NCBI GenBank assembly: GCA_026995985.1
Contig: JALWNF010000235.1
Coordinates: 1-10,004 of the forward strand
Length of the DNA: 10,004 nt
Source: Campylobacteraceae bacterium
Lineage (GTDB): Bacteria > Campylobacterota > Campylobacteria > Campylobacterales > Sulfurovaceae
Direction: 5' to 3'
Numbering within the stretch: position 1 is the stretch's first letter; every line of letters starts with the position of its first letter. This document shows positions 1-6,768 of the stretch, piece by piece. Below the pieces are notes generated by a model. It did no database searches. It was not told the DNA's origin and was given only the letters and a program-made list of their open reading frames with translations. The translations under genes were made by a program, and so were the position numbers.

Positions 1-883
1 TGTTAGAGAGTTTCCCATCTTCAAAGACAGGAAAGTAACGTTGGTGTTCTTTCATAGAGGCAATAATAGCTTCAGGTGGTAGCTCTAAAAACATCTTATC
101 AAAACTACCCAAAAGAGCCTTTGGATTTTCAGTAATAGCTACTACCTCATCTAAAAGAGATTTATCTCTCTCTATTGAGATATTATGCTCTTGCTCCAAT
201 GCTTCAAACTCTGCTAAAATTTTTGCCTCTCTATCTTTAGGGTAGAGCATCACTTTACCCTCTGCTAAGATAGTATCGTACTCATCAATATTGGCTACCT
301 CTACAGCATCAAAGTTAACCATTCTATGCAGATAAGTTTTACTATCAGATTTAACACCAAAGAGTTCAACATCTACCACATCATTTTCTAAACGAACCTG
401 AATCCAACGAATAGGACGAATAAACTCATCTTTTCGACTCCCCCAACGCATCATCTTCCCAAATGCCATTGAGCCTAGCCATTTCTCTAACATCTCTTGC
501 AGAAGTGTAATAGTCTCTAAACCCTTTTGCTCTTTTTTAAAGTAGAGACACTCTTTGCCTTTGTTCTCTATGAGTCTAAGCTCTTCAAAACTCACACCAC
601 ACTTACGAGCAAACCCCTCACCTGCTTTTGTAACCTCACCATCACGAAGAGCCACCACTATAGGAGGACCCACAAGCTCAATGGTCTGGTCAGCTTGTCT
701 TAACGGCATTGCTTCATGTCTAAGTACCAAACGACGTGGAGTGTAGACAAACTCAAAAGCACTCTCTAAACGATACTCTATAAGTAGCTCTTTCCATGAT
801 TTTTCAATATTTTTTACAATTTTAAGTAGTGGTATAGCTGGTAGCTCCTCTACACCAATCTCTATTAGAAGTGGTTTTGTCAT
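1..883 (-). CDS. glyS: Glycyl-tRNA synthetase beta subunit, N-terminal part (runs off the left edge)
   Basis: This is the beta chain of the bacterial alpha2beta2 glycyl-tRNA synthetase, which charges tRNA-Gly in the cytoplasm together with the alpha chain GlyQ. The frame is open from ATG at 881-883 to base 2, giving 294 codons of a protein usually near 680-700 residues, so the C-terminal half is missing. The translation begins MTKPLLIEIGVEELPA, the typical N-terminus of the family. It continues with a TPRRL motif, EFIRPIRWI and, at residues 278-287, KEHQRYFPVF, a well-conserved GlyS segment. An AGGA at 895-898 lies 11 bases before the start, a rather long spacing for a ribosome site. glyQ is not adjacent in this window; in Campylobacterota the two subunits are commonly encoded apart. 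The gene lies downstream of thyX on the same strand with a 117-base gap, so it may have its own promoter. Confidence 0.95.
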   Translation of the reverse strand, partial: MTKPLLIEIGVEELPAIPLLKIVKNIEKSWKELLIEYRLESAFEFVYTPRRLVLRHEAMPLRQADQTIELVGPPIVVALRDGEVTKAGEGFARKCGVSFEELRLIENKGKECLYFKKEQKGLETITLLQEMLEKWLGSMAFGKMMRWGSRKDEFIRPIRWIQVRLENDVVDVELFGVKSDSKTYLHRMVNFDAVEVANIDEYDTILAEGKVMLYPKDREAKILAEFEALEQEHNISIERDKSLLDEVVAITENPKALLGSFDKMFLELPPEAIIASMKEHQRYFPVFEDGKLSN

Positions 884-915
884 AATCTTTTATGTCCTAA
901 TATTTTATTAGTGCG

Positions 916-955
916 ATTTTATCTAAAAGTTGATAAATGGTTAGATAGGTCAACT
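916..955 (-). promoter_or_regulatory. Two interleaved inverted repeats beside a possible glyS -10 box
   Basis: Upstream of glyS, TATCTAA at 920-926 pairs with TTAGATA at 941-947 (7 bp, 14-base spacer). AGTTGA at 928-933 pairs with TCAACT at 950-955 (6 bp, 16-base spacer). The arms interleave, so the two hairpins would exclude each other. A minus-strand TAAAAT at 916-921 could be the glyS -10 box and would touch the first dyad. The arms are seen directly; any role as operator, attenuator or thyX 3' structure is inference. There is no T-run next to either hairpin on the minus strand, which argues against a classical terminator. Confidence 0.25.
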
Positions 956-1000
956 ATAAAATAAACCCGATTTAATAATAACATTCATTAAGTATAAAGC

Positions 1001-1852
1001 CTATAACCCCTTATGTTCCTTAGATATAAGCCTTAAATACTTAAGAGGAGTAACACGCTTCATCTCTTGAGCTAACCACTGTATCTGAAACCATGCAGCA
1101 CCTGAATCTCTTAGGTCAAAGTAGTTTTTAAGAGAACGAATATTGAATGTTACTACCATATCAACTTTCCAATTATCGGTTACAATATGTTTAAAAGCAT
1201 CTCCTACATTTCTCTTTCTCTTTCCTGACTCCAAAGCTCTAAAAAGCTTCTCTGCACTCTCTTTATACTCTTCTATAAATGGTAAAGATGATTTAGCAAC
1301 AGCATTTAGTATAAAGTCTGAATCCCTTTTGTATTGAAAAACTAATTTATCGTAAATTGCTCGTATCTCAATAGCTAAATACTCTTTATCAGCTATAACA
1401 AAAAGATTTAAATCAAGAAGTTTTTCTAAAAAAAACTCAAATGACTTCTGAGACCCTACTCCAAGTGTAGTAGATGCTATAAAAGCATTAATAACTGAGG
1501 ACATAGTATAGCGTGTACTTCTTACTGAGATGGCTTGGAGTCTATGTCTTGCATGTTCTTGAAGTACACCTCTTGATATTCCCTCTACAAGATAAGAGAG
1601 TGTTGCATGCTCTATAATGGAGTGATGATGATAAACCCAAGCTAAATTTGAGAGTAGTTGTGAATTTTCAATACTATTTATTGCATCTCTGTCCATCTCA
1701 TACATAGCATTTTTAATAGATTCATTCTCACTATTTTCAAAGCTATCATAACATGTCCTTGCAGCAATCTCTGCTACACCCAATCCTGACTCTTGAAGAA
1801 GTGTTACTTTTGGTTTCTCATACTCAATACTATATTTTTCTATTTTTTCCAT
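1001..1852 (-). CDS. thyX: Flavin-dependent thymidylate synthase ThyX
   Basis: It makes dTMP from dUMP using FAD, NADPH and methylene-tetrahydrofolate, replacing ThyA. In the 283-residue product the family motif RHRX7S is at residues 102-112 (RHR 102-104, Ser112), followed by TRY. The preceding HHHSIIEHA block is at 75-83. NIRSLKNYFDLR at 237-248 matches the dUMP-binding region, with Arg248 as the likely phosphate or uracil contact. The six-residue form RHRxxS seen in many ThyX proteins is changed here: residue 107 is Ala, with Ser109 and Ser112 following. The protein is longer than the compact ThyX of about 205-220 residues, because of a lysine- and glutamate-rich helical stretch between about 135 and 225 and a short N-terminal extension. 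I see no clear Shine-Dalgarno before the ATG at 1850-1852, so the start is less certain than the gene. It is divergent from the M14 carboxypeptidase gene. Confidence 0.95.
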   Translation of the reverse strand: MEKIEKYSIEYEKPKVTLLQESGLGVAEIAARTCYDSFENSENESIKNAMYEMDRDAINSIENSQLLSNLAWVYHHHSIIEHATLSYLVEGISRGVLQEHARHRLQAISVRSTRYTMSSVINAFIASTTLGVGSQKSFEFFLEKLLDLNLFVIADKEYLAIEIRAIYDKLVFQYKRDSDFILNAVAKSSLPFIEEYKESAEKLFRALESGKRKRNVGDAFKHIVTDNWKVDMVVTFNIRSLKNYFDLRDSGAAWFQIQWLAQEMKRVTPLKYLRLISKEHKGL

Positions 1853-1884
1853 TACTATATATTCGCTTTTAAATTAACTTATGC

Positions 1885-1913
1885 ATTATATCTTAGCTTT
1901 AATTTTAAATAAA
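1885..1913 (-). promoter_or_regulatory. Likely thyX promoter
   Basis: A perfect TATAAT is present on the minus strand at 1885-1890, about 33 bases before the thyX ATG. The region around the usual -35 position (1908-1913) reads TTTATT inside a T-rich stretch. This fits sigma-70 promoters of Campylobacterota, which rely on the -10 box and upstream T-rich periodicity more than on a -35 hexamer. Transcription would start near 1877. Confidence 0.5.
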
Positions 1914-1960
1914 TTATTTTTTCTAAATATATTAGACTTAGAACATCAACCCAAATTATG

Positions 1961-1998
1961 TAATATTTTGATAAGATTTCACATTCTAAATTTAGGGG
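1961..1998 (+). promoter_or_regulatory. Possible promoter and ribosome site of the M14 carboxypeptidase gene
   Basis: TAATAT at 1961-1966, preceded directly by TG, is a candidate extended -10 box. AGGGG at 1994-1998 lies 7 bases before the ATG at 2006 and is a good Shine-Dalgarno that fixes this start. A short dyad, TTCTAA 1921-1926 with TTAGAA 1938-1943, lies between the two divergent promoters and could be an operator. The ribosome site is well supported; the -10 box and the dyad are weak. Confidence 0.4.
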
Positions 1999-2005
1999 CA
2001 TATCT

Positions 2006-4582
2006 ATGAAACAACAATACAAGTCCTATGACGAAAGCTGTAATTTTCTTGAACAATGTGTAGAGAAATATCCTGATTTGATTACTATTGAAAACATAGG
2101 AAATACTTGGGAGGGTCGTCCTATTATGTTGGCGACTATCTCTTTACACGTTGCCTATGCACACCTAAAACCTGCTCTACTATACACAGGAACAATCCAT
2201 GCTCGTGAGTGGATTGGACATGAACTAGCTATTGAGTTTATTGACTATTTACTAAGCAACTATAATAAAAATCCTGAAGTTTTAGAGGCATTAACAAATA
2301 ATACGCTATATATTGTACCATGTCTCAATCCAGATGGATTTGTATACTCTCAAAGACACTTCTCTTTTTGGAGAAAAAATAGACGAGACAATGGAGATGG
2401 TACCTTTGGAGTTGACCTTAACCGTAACTTCTCTGAAGGTTTTAAAAAAACAACTCAAACTAACTCTAATGTCTACTCTGGACCATACCCTTTTTCTGAA
2501 CCAGAGACACAAGCAATTAAAAAGTTTGTTGATGAACATAACAATATAACTATTGCACTAGACTACCATTCACAAGGAAATGTCTTCTTCCCAGCACATA
2601 AGTTTAACCATGAGAGTGAAATAGAGGGAACCGACCTGAATACACTATGTGCTAATATGAACTACCATATACATAAAATTACAGGACGGAAATATGGAAT
2701 CAACAGAGGAAAACCACCAACAAAGCTTATCTCCGGGTCAGGACGTGAATACTACTACTCAAAAGGGATTATTGCAGCTGTTGTAGAGGTAGGAACACGA
2801 AATATTCCAGACTATATTCAAAATATGAAAGAGTCTATTAATGAAAATATACCTGCACTACTTTACGCACTAGGTGAAGCTAAAAATTATGCAAAGACAG
2901 CACCAAAACGAATAGAGAACTTTGAGATTGTCTCCTTTGATGCAAACTCTTGCGAACTAAAATGGGACTACGATGATAGTGCTAATGTATATTTTGAAAT
3001 ATATAAAAACCTCAATAATAAAATGGCATGTAATGCCTCCTCTTTAATTGGTACAACATGTAATAAGTTCTTCAAAGATGAAAACTTAAAGAGTGGTACT
3101 ATGTACTTCTACTATGTAAGAGCTGTTGATAAACTAACAAAAACTCGTTCTCCTTACCCTCCAAAGGTAAAACTAAAAACTCTTCTAGCAGAAGATGAGT
3201 TTAGTAGAACTATTTTTCCACATAGAAGTGATGTAGGGTATGTTTCAGAGAAATCACCAGAGGCAAACTATGGTCACTTTGGAGTAAACTCTTTAAAGAT
3301 TGGAGTGAGTGAAAAGCTAGGTATCTCTTATGGTATCATGACATTTGATTTGTCAAGTATTCCAAAAAATGCTATTATCTTAGAGACAAAATTCTCTCTA
3401 TATCCACTTAACCGTGTATCTGCTAAGATTGAAAAGTATGGAGAGTGGACTGTAAATATTGTTGACCAAGATACTATTCCAAACATTCGTGACTTTGAGC
3501 AGGTTCATAAAGCAAAACATATTGCAACTATTGGTCAGAGTATCCCTTCTGAAAAACTTACTCAAGGTATATGGTCACATTGGGATGCTAATGAGTTTGA
3601 AAATAAGATGATTCAAAATGAGTTAAAACATGGAAAGATTACCTTTAAGATTACAGGACCAACAGAGTTACCACTTGGAAGAGACTCTCAAATAATGGTT
3701 TTTGATATTGGTTATGGCAACCAAGGGGGAGGACTACACTATAGACCATCACTTGATATTAAATATACTGTTCCACCTGCTGAGATAGCTATTCCTCTTG
3801 AAAATTCAATGACTATTGCTCCAGATGGAATAAAAACAGAAGAGATGGCGTGTGGATTTAATAAAGATGATGAGAAGATTTATGCCTATATGTCATTTGA
3901 CCTCTCTTCACTTCCAAATCCAGATGAGGTTGTTATTACAGAGGCATGGTTAGAGGTCTATAATGACTCAACAGTCAAAAAGAAGCCTGATATACGTTAT
4001 AACATAGAGTTTGTTGACCTAGATGAGTTCTCCTATAACGATATTAAAGAGCGTGAGAGAATTGAGTTTATTGGGTATGAGGTGAGTTCAGCTGAACTTG
4101 GTGTTAAAAAGAAACACCATTTTATCTTTGATAAATATTCACGATTGGCACTAGAGGAGAAGCAAAGAAAGGGTGAAGAGGCTAAATTTATTATAAAGCC
4201 TACCTCTGTCTTTAGTCGCAACCATCTCATAAAGTGGGCAAACTCAGGTAAAAATGCTACCCAACTAAAGATTAAGTATATTAACCGTCGTAAGTTCCCT
4301 CTTCCATCTCCTGTAAATCTAAAGACAAAAATAGAGAATAAGCTAATTAAAATTACTTGGGATAGAGTAGATGATGATGACCTAGTAGGCTACTATGTAG
4401 TTAGAAATCGTTGGCACCCTCCTAAAAATCCATTTGATGGTGTAAAACTCTATGCTGGACCAGATACCTATACTTTTGACAATTTTGGCTCAACTAAATT
4501 AGATAAATACTTTGCTGTCTTCACCTACGACAATGTACCAAACTATAGTCAACCATCTATCATTGAGTATAAAGGAAAATAG
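2006..4582 (+). CDS. M14-family zinc carboxypeptidase with FN3-like and two DNRLRE-type domains
   Basis: A predicted metallocarboxypeptidase of 858 residues that would remove C-terminal amino acids from peptides; the true substrate is unknown. The catalytic domain covers about residues 5-292. It shows zinc ligands His65 and Glu68 in HAREW, and His188 in DYHSQG. NPDG is at 108-111, RKNR at 123-126 (Arg126 matching the catalytic Arg127 of carboxypeptidase A), Asn139-Arg140 in DLNRNF bind the substrate carboxylate, and Glu261 in VVEVGT is the general base. All key residues are present. An FN3-like domain follows at about 303-391. Two beta-rich DNRLRE-type domains come next, at about 398-590 and 595-760, each with a matching core (FDLSSIP 447-453, FDLSSLP 631-637). 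A last FN3-like domain spans about 764-856. There is no signal peptide or lipobox, and the upstream frame is closed by TAA at 1961-1963 with no other start. The protein is therefore either cytoplasmic or exported by another route. The architecture is familiar from Firmicutes, so horizontal acquisition is possible (inference). Confidence 0.88.
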   Translation: MKQQYKSYDESCNFLEQCVEKYPDLITIENIGNTWEGRPIMLATISLHVAYAHLKPALLYTGTIHAREWIGHELAIEFIDYLLSNYNKNPEVLEALTNNTLYIVPCLNPDGFVYSQRHFSFWRKNRRDNGDGTFGVDLNRNFSEGFKKTTQTNSNVYSGPYPFSEPETQAIKKFVDEHNNITIALDYHSQGNVFFPAHKFNHESEIEGTDLNTLCANMNYHIHKITGRKYGINRGKPPTKLISGSGREYYYSKGIIAAVVEVGTRNIPDYIQNMKESINENIPALLYALGEAKNYAKTAPKRIENFEIVSFDANSCELKWDYDDSANVYFEIYKNLNNKMACNASSLIGTTCNKFFKDENLKSGTMYFYYVRAVDKLTKTRSPYPPKVKLKTLLAEDEFSRTIFPHRSDVGYVSEKSPEANYGHFGVNSLKIGVSEKLGISYGIMTFDLSSIPKNAIILETKFSLYPLNRVSAKIEKYGEWTVNIVDQDTIPNIRDFEQVHKAKHIATIGQSIPSEKLTQGIWSHWDANEFENKMIQNELKHGKITFKITGPTELPLGRDSQIMVFDIGYGNQGGGLHYRPSLDIKYTVPPAEIAIPLENSMTIAPDGIKTEEMACGFNKDDEKIYAYMSFDLSSLPNPDEVVITEAWLEVYNDSTVKKKPDIRYNIEFVDLDEFSYNDIKERERIEFIGYEVSSAELGVKKKHHFIFDKYSRLALEEKQRKGEEAKFIIKPTSVFSRNHLIKWANSGKNATQLKIKYINRRKFPLPSPVNLKTKIENKLIKITWDRVDDDDLVGYYVVRNRWHPPKNPFDGVKLYAGPDTYTFDNFGSTKLDKYFAVFTYDNVPNYSQPSIIEYKGK

Positions 4583-4900
4583 TACTAAAACTCCTCTAAC
4601 TCATTGATATTAAAACTACTTAACCCTTATAGTAATGTAACTATTAGTTAATTTAGTATATTTTTAAATATTTTTTTAAACTAATAAGTTTATATTATAT
4701 TAAAATATAAATCATTAAAAAACAGAAAAAATTATTATTCAATTGTCTTTCTCCTTCCCACAATATAATGCTTTGCTTTATTATAAAAAAAATACTAAAT
4801 CCTAAAAAATATCACAATTACAACACAACTTTACTGATATACTAATCCTATGAACATAAAATAATCAAATAAATATACAAGAGAAAGGAGGATTTTAATT
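4583..4900. other. AT-rich intergenic region of 318 bases without genes
   Basis: I see no coding sequence, tRNA or known RNA family here. After the carboxypeptidase stop there is a weak stem TAACT-ATT-AGTTA at 4638-4650, followed by a T-rich run to about 4677. It could act as a poor intrinsic terminator, but the five-base AT stem makes this doubtful. A second small AT hairpin is at 4677-4692 (TAAAC/GTTTA). The remainder is low-complexity A/T sequence up to the promoter and ribosome site of the next gene. Confidence 0.6.
4836..4891 (+). promoter_or_regulatory. Candidate promoter and strong ribosome site of the NlpC/P60 lipoprotein gene
   Basis: TATACT at 4838-4843, preceded by TGA, is a candidate -10 box in an AT-rich setting without a clear -35. 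AGGAGG at 4886-4891, nine bases before the ATG at 4901, is the strongest Shine-Dalgarno in the window and fixes the start. The ribosome site is secure; the promoter is tentative. Confidence 0.5.
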
Positions 4901-5629
4901 ATGAAAAAGAGAACTTTAACAAACCTACTTATTGTATCAGCAACTATTATATTTACAGCTTGTTCAGGAAAAGCAGGTCCAGAGAAAAAAGCTCAATCTA
5001 TAGAGAGTATTATTGCTTTACAACAAGCAAGAATTAACTCCTTACCATTAGCTCAAACATATCCTATAGAGGAGGAAATGAATATAAACAATACACTACC
5101 ATTAGCTCAAACATATCCTATACAAGAGCCACCAAGAGTAGTTAGAGCAACATATAGCCCACTTAGCTTAAATTACTCTTATACAAGAAGACACCAAAGA
5201 AGAGTATACTCAAACCCTTATGCTCTTATAAATAAAATTGAGTGGAATGCAAAAAGACTATTAGGTAAAAAATATGTTTGGGGAGCAACAGGCCCTTACT
5301 GCTATGACTGTTCAGGATTTACTCAAAAAGTATTTAGAGATGCAGGGATTAATCTTCCAAGAGTATCAAGAGACCAAGCAAAAGTTGGAGAGTATGTTGA
5401 CTATGCTCATCTTAGAAAAGGAGATATGGTATTTTTTGATACTCATAAAAAACGTACAGGAAAAGTTACTCATGTTGGTATCTACTTAGGCAATGGAAAC
5501 TTTATTCATGCTAGTTCAGGAGCTAAAAAAGTTGTTATTTTTAATTTCAATAAAAAGAAGTTTTATAGAGAGCGTTTTTTATGGGGCAGAAGAGTCATTA
5601 ATACCAATACACGTTTAGCTTCATTATAA
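4901..5629 (+). CDS. NlpC/P60-family lipoprotein, probable peptidoglycan endopeptidase
   Basis: A 242-residue predicted lipoprotein whose C-terminal NlpC/P60 domain would cleave peptide stems of peptidoglycan, as Spr/MepS-type gamma-D-glutamyl-diaminopimelate endopeptidases do. The N-terminus has a basic start, a hydrophobic stretch and the lipobox FTAC, with Cys21 as the lipidation site, so the mature protein should be membrane-anchored in the periplasm. Residues 22-110 form a low-complexity linker with a duplicated nine-residue unit, LPLAQTYPI, at 48-56 and 66-74. The catalytic domain is at about 112-233: Cys137 in YDCSGF, His191 in VTHVGIYLG and His203 in FIHASS make a complete Cys-His-His triad. 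The upstream neighbour on the same strand is an M14 peptidase and the downstream gene is pdxA. Gaps of 318 and 212 bases suggest separate transcription. Confidence 0.92.
   Translation: MKKRTLTNLLIVSATIIFTACSGKAGPEKKAQSIESIIALQQARINSLPLAQTYPIEEEMNINNTLPLAQTYPIQEPPRVVRATYSPLSLNYSYTRRHQRRVYSNPYALINKIEWNAKRLLGKKYVWGATGPYCYDCSGFTQKVFRDAGINLPRVSRDQAKVGEYVDYAHLRKGDMVFFDTHKKRTGKVTHVGIYLGNGNFIHASSGAKKVVIFNFNKKKFYRERFLWGRRVINTNTRLASL
5043..5122 (+). repeat. 26-bp in-frame direct repeat in the lipoprotein linker
   Basis: The 26 bases at 5043-5068 recur exactly at 5097-5122, an offset of 54 bases or 18 codons, so the reading frame is kept. The repeat encodes the duplicated LPLAQTYPI unit. Exact identity at DNA level, including third codon positions, suggests a recent duplication rather than protein-level selection alone. 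Slippage could expand or contract it. Confidence 0.9.
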
Positions 5630-5655
5630 TATCTTTTAATTCAATTACTATACAG

Positions 5656-5680
5656 TCAGAGGCAACTTATATGTCTCTGA
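5656..5680 (+). terminator. Hairpin after the NlpC/P60 gene, terminator-like but without a T-run
   Basis: TCAGAGGC at 5656-5663 pairs with GTCTCTGA at 5673-5680: eight base pairs with one G-T wobble and a nine-base loop. It starts 27 bases after the lipoprotein stop codon, where a terminator would be expected. No T-tract follows, so it may instead be a 3'-end stabilising structure or a weak terminator. Confidence 0.4.
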
Positions 5681-5704
5681 TATATGTGAACTACTCCGCC
5701 ATAA

Positions 5705-5811
5705 ATGGCTAAGATTCCTAGAAACTCCAACTATTATCGGATATTAAAAAGCTTGGTTACTTTATATAAAAAGGTGATAAAACTACAAAATACCTCCACC
5801 TTATAGTAACT
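5705..5811 (+). pseudogene. Possible decayed HicA-like toxin remnant
   Basis: An ATG at 5705 opens a 33-codon frame beginning MAKIPRN, like the N-terminus of many HicA mRNA-interferase toxins (typically K-[IL]-P-R-x). From about 5740 the HicA-like signal continues in another frame as DIKKLGYFI, then a TAA at 5767-5769, then KGDKTTKYLHL. This resembles the family's 'LKKxGY...KGSH' core with a frame change and an in-frame stop. No HicB antitoxin partner is visible. The resemblance is short and judged by eye, so treat this as a hypothesis; the stretch may simply be noncoding. Confidence 0.2.
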
Positions 5812-5841
5812 ATGTTAGAATTTGTCTATTTAGGAGATATT

Positions 5842-6768
5842 ATGAAAAAAATAGCTATATCCATTGGAGATTTAAATGGTATTGGTATACAACTTGCATT
5901 AGAAAATCATAAAGAGATTAAAAAATATATTGAGCCCCTCTACTGCATAGACAATATAATGCTTCAAGAGGCTTCAAAACTTTTAGGGCTACCTATTCCC
6001 TCTGATTTTCAAACAGTTAACAGAGTTGCCAAAAGATTTACCATAGAGCCATCAAAAGTTACAAAAGAGGCAGGTGTCTACTCCTTTGCCTCTTTTCTAA
6101 AAGCTGTAGAACTTGCTAAAGAGAATGAAGTAGATGGAATTATGACTCTGCCAATTCATAAAAAAGCTTGGGAGATAGCAGGAGTAAGCTTTAAAGGTCA
6201 TACAAATGCTCTACGTGAACTCTTTTTTACAAATGCTATTATGATGCTCGGTTGTTCTAAAATGTATGTTGCACTCTATACAGAGCACATTCCTCTTAGC
6301 CAAGTAGTAAAAGAGGTTCAAAATGTAGAGAAACTTTCTATATTTTTAATCGATTTCTATAAAAATATTAAAGATAAACTAGAAAAAGATGAGACCATAG
6401 GACTCTTAGGAGTCAACCCCCACGCAGGAGACGATGGTGTATTAGGAGATGAAGAGAAATACATCGTTAAAGCTAGAGAGATAGCTCACAAAACAATAGG
6501 AAAAGAGGTCTACACCCTACCCCTTGTACCAGATATTGCCTTTACACCAAAAAGTCGTAAACAGCACCACTACTTTGTTGCTATGTATCATGACCAAGGG
6601 TTGGCTCCACTTAAGGCTCTCTACTTTGATGAGGGAATCAATATCTCTCTTAATCTACCTATTGTAAGAACCTCTGTTGACCATGGAACGGCTTTTGATA
6701 TTGCTTATAGAGGTATAAAGTTAAATAATTTAAGTTATATTAATGCTATTAAATATTTTACTATTTAG
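5842..6768 (+). CDS. pdxA: 4-hydroxythreonine-4-phosphate dehydrogenase
   Basis: PdxA oxidises 4-phosphohydroxy-L-threonine with NAD(P)+; the product decarboxylates to 3-amino-2-oxopropyl phosphate, which PdxJ joins with deoxyxylulose 5-phosphate to make pyridoxine phosphate. The 308-residue protein starts MKKIAISIGDLNGIG. Metal-binding histidines are visible at His149 (TEHIP), His194 (NPHAGDDG) and His250 (YHDQGLAPLK). Substrate-binding Gly119-His120-Thr121 and the C-terminal block RTSVDHGTAFDIAYRG (276-291) are also present. I chose the ATG at 5842 because AGGAG at 5832-5836 sits five bases before it and the family N-terminus begins there. An in-frame ATG at 5812 would add ten residues with no ribosome site of their own. 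The family length is about 305-330, so the gene is complete. pdxJ, often next to pdxA in Campylobacterota, is absent from both sides. The 3' end overlaps the convergent GGDEF gene by eight bases. Confidence 0.95.
   Translation: MKKIAISIGDLNGIGIQLALENHKEIKKYIEPLYCIDNIMLQEASKLLGLPIPSDFQTVNRVAKRFTIEPSKVTKEAGVYSFASFLKAVELAKENEVDGIMTLPIHKKAWEIAGVSFKGHTNALRELFFTNAIMMLGCSKMYVALYTEHIPLSQVVKEVQNVEKLSIFLIDFYKNIKDKLEKDETIGLLGVNPHAGDDGVLGDEEKYIVKAREIAHKTIGKEVYTLPLVPDIAFTPKSRKQHHYFVAMYHDQGLAPLKALYFDEGINISLNLPIVRTSVDHGTAFDIAYRGIKLNNLSYINAIKYFTI

Noticed and set aside
555..746. Plus-strand open frame inside glyS
   Set aside because: Antisense to an unambiguous glyS reading frame, with serine- and proline-rich composition typical of a shadow frame.
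2313..2549. Open frame in another phase inside the M14 domain
   Set aside because: It overlaps the catalytic coding sequence with all key residues, has no ribosome site and no recognisable product.
4766..4800. Possible terminator or RNA structure in AT-rich DNA around a GC-TTT-GC core
   Set aside because: The pairing needs a bulge and is followed by an A-run, not a T-run, on the plus strand; the opposite strand has the T-run on the wrong side.
5690..5730. Small hairpin GCCA-TAAA-TGGC (5698-5709) as an IS200/IS605 end
   Set aside because: A four-base stem is too little, and no transposase, TnpB fragment or matching second end is present.
5812..5841. Earlier in-frame ATG for pdxA at 5812
   Set aside because: It has no ribosome site and adds ten residues absent from the family; AGGAG directly precedes the ATG at 5842, where the conserved N-terminus begins.
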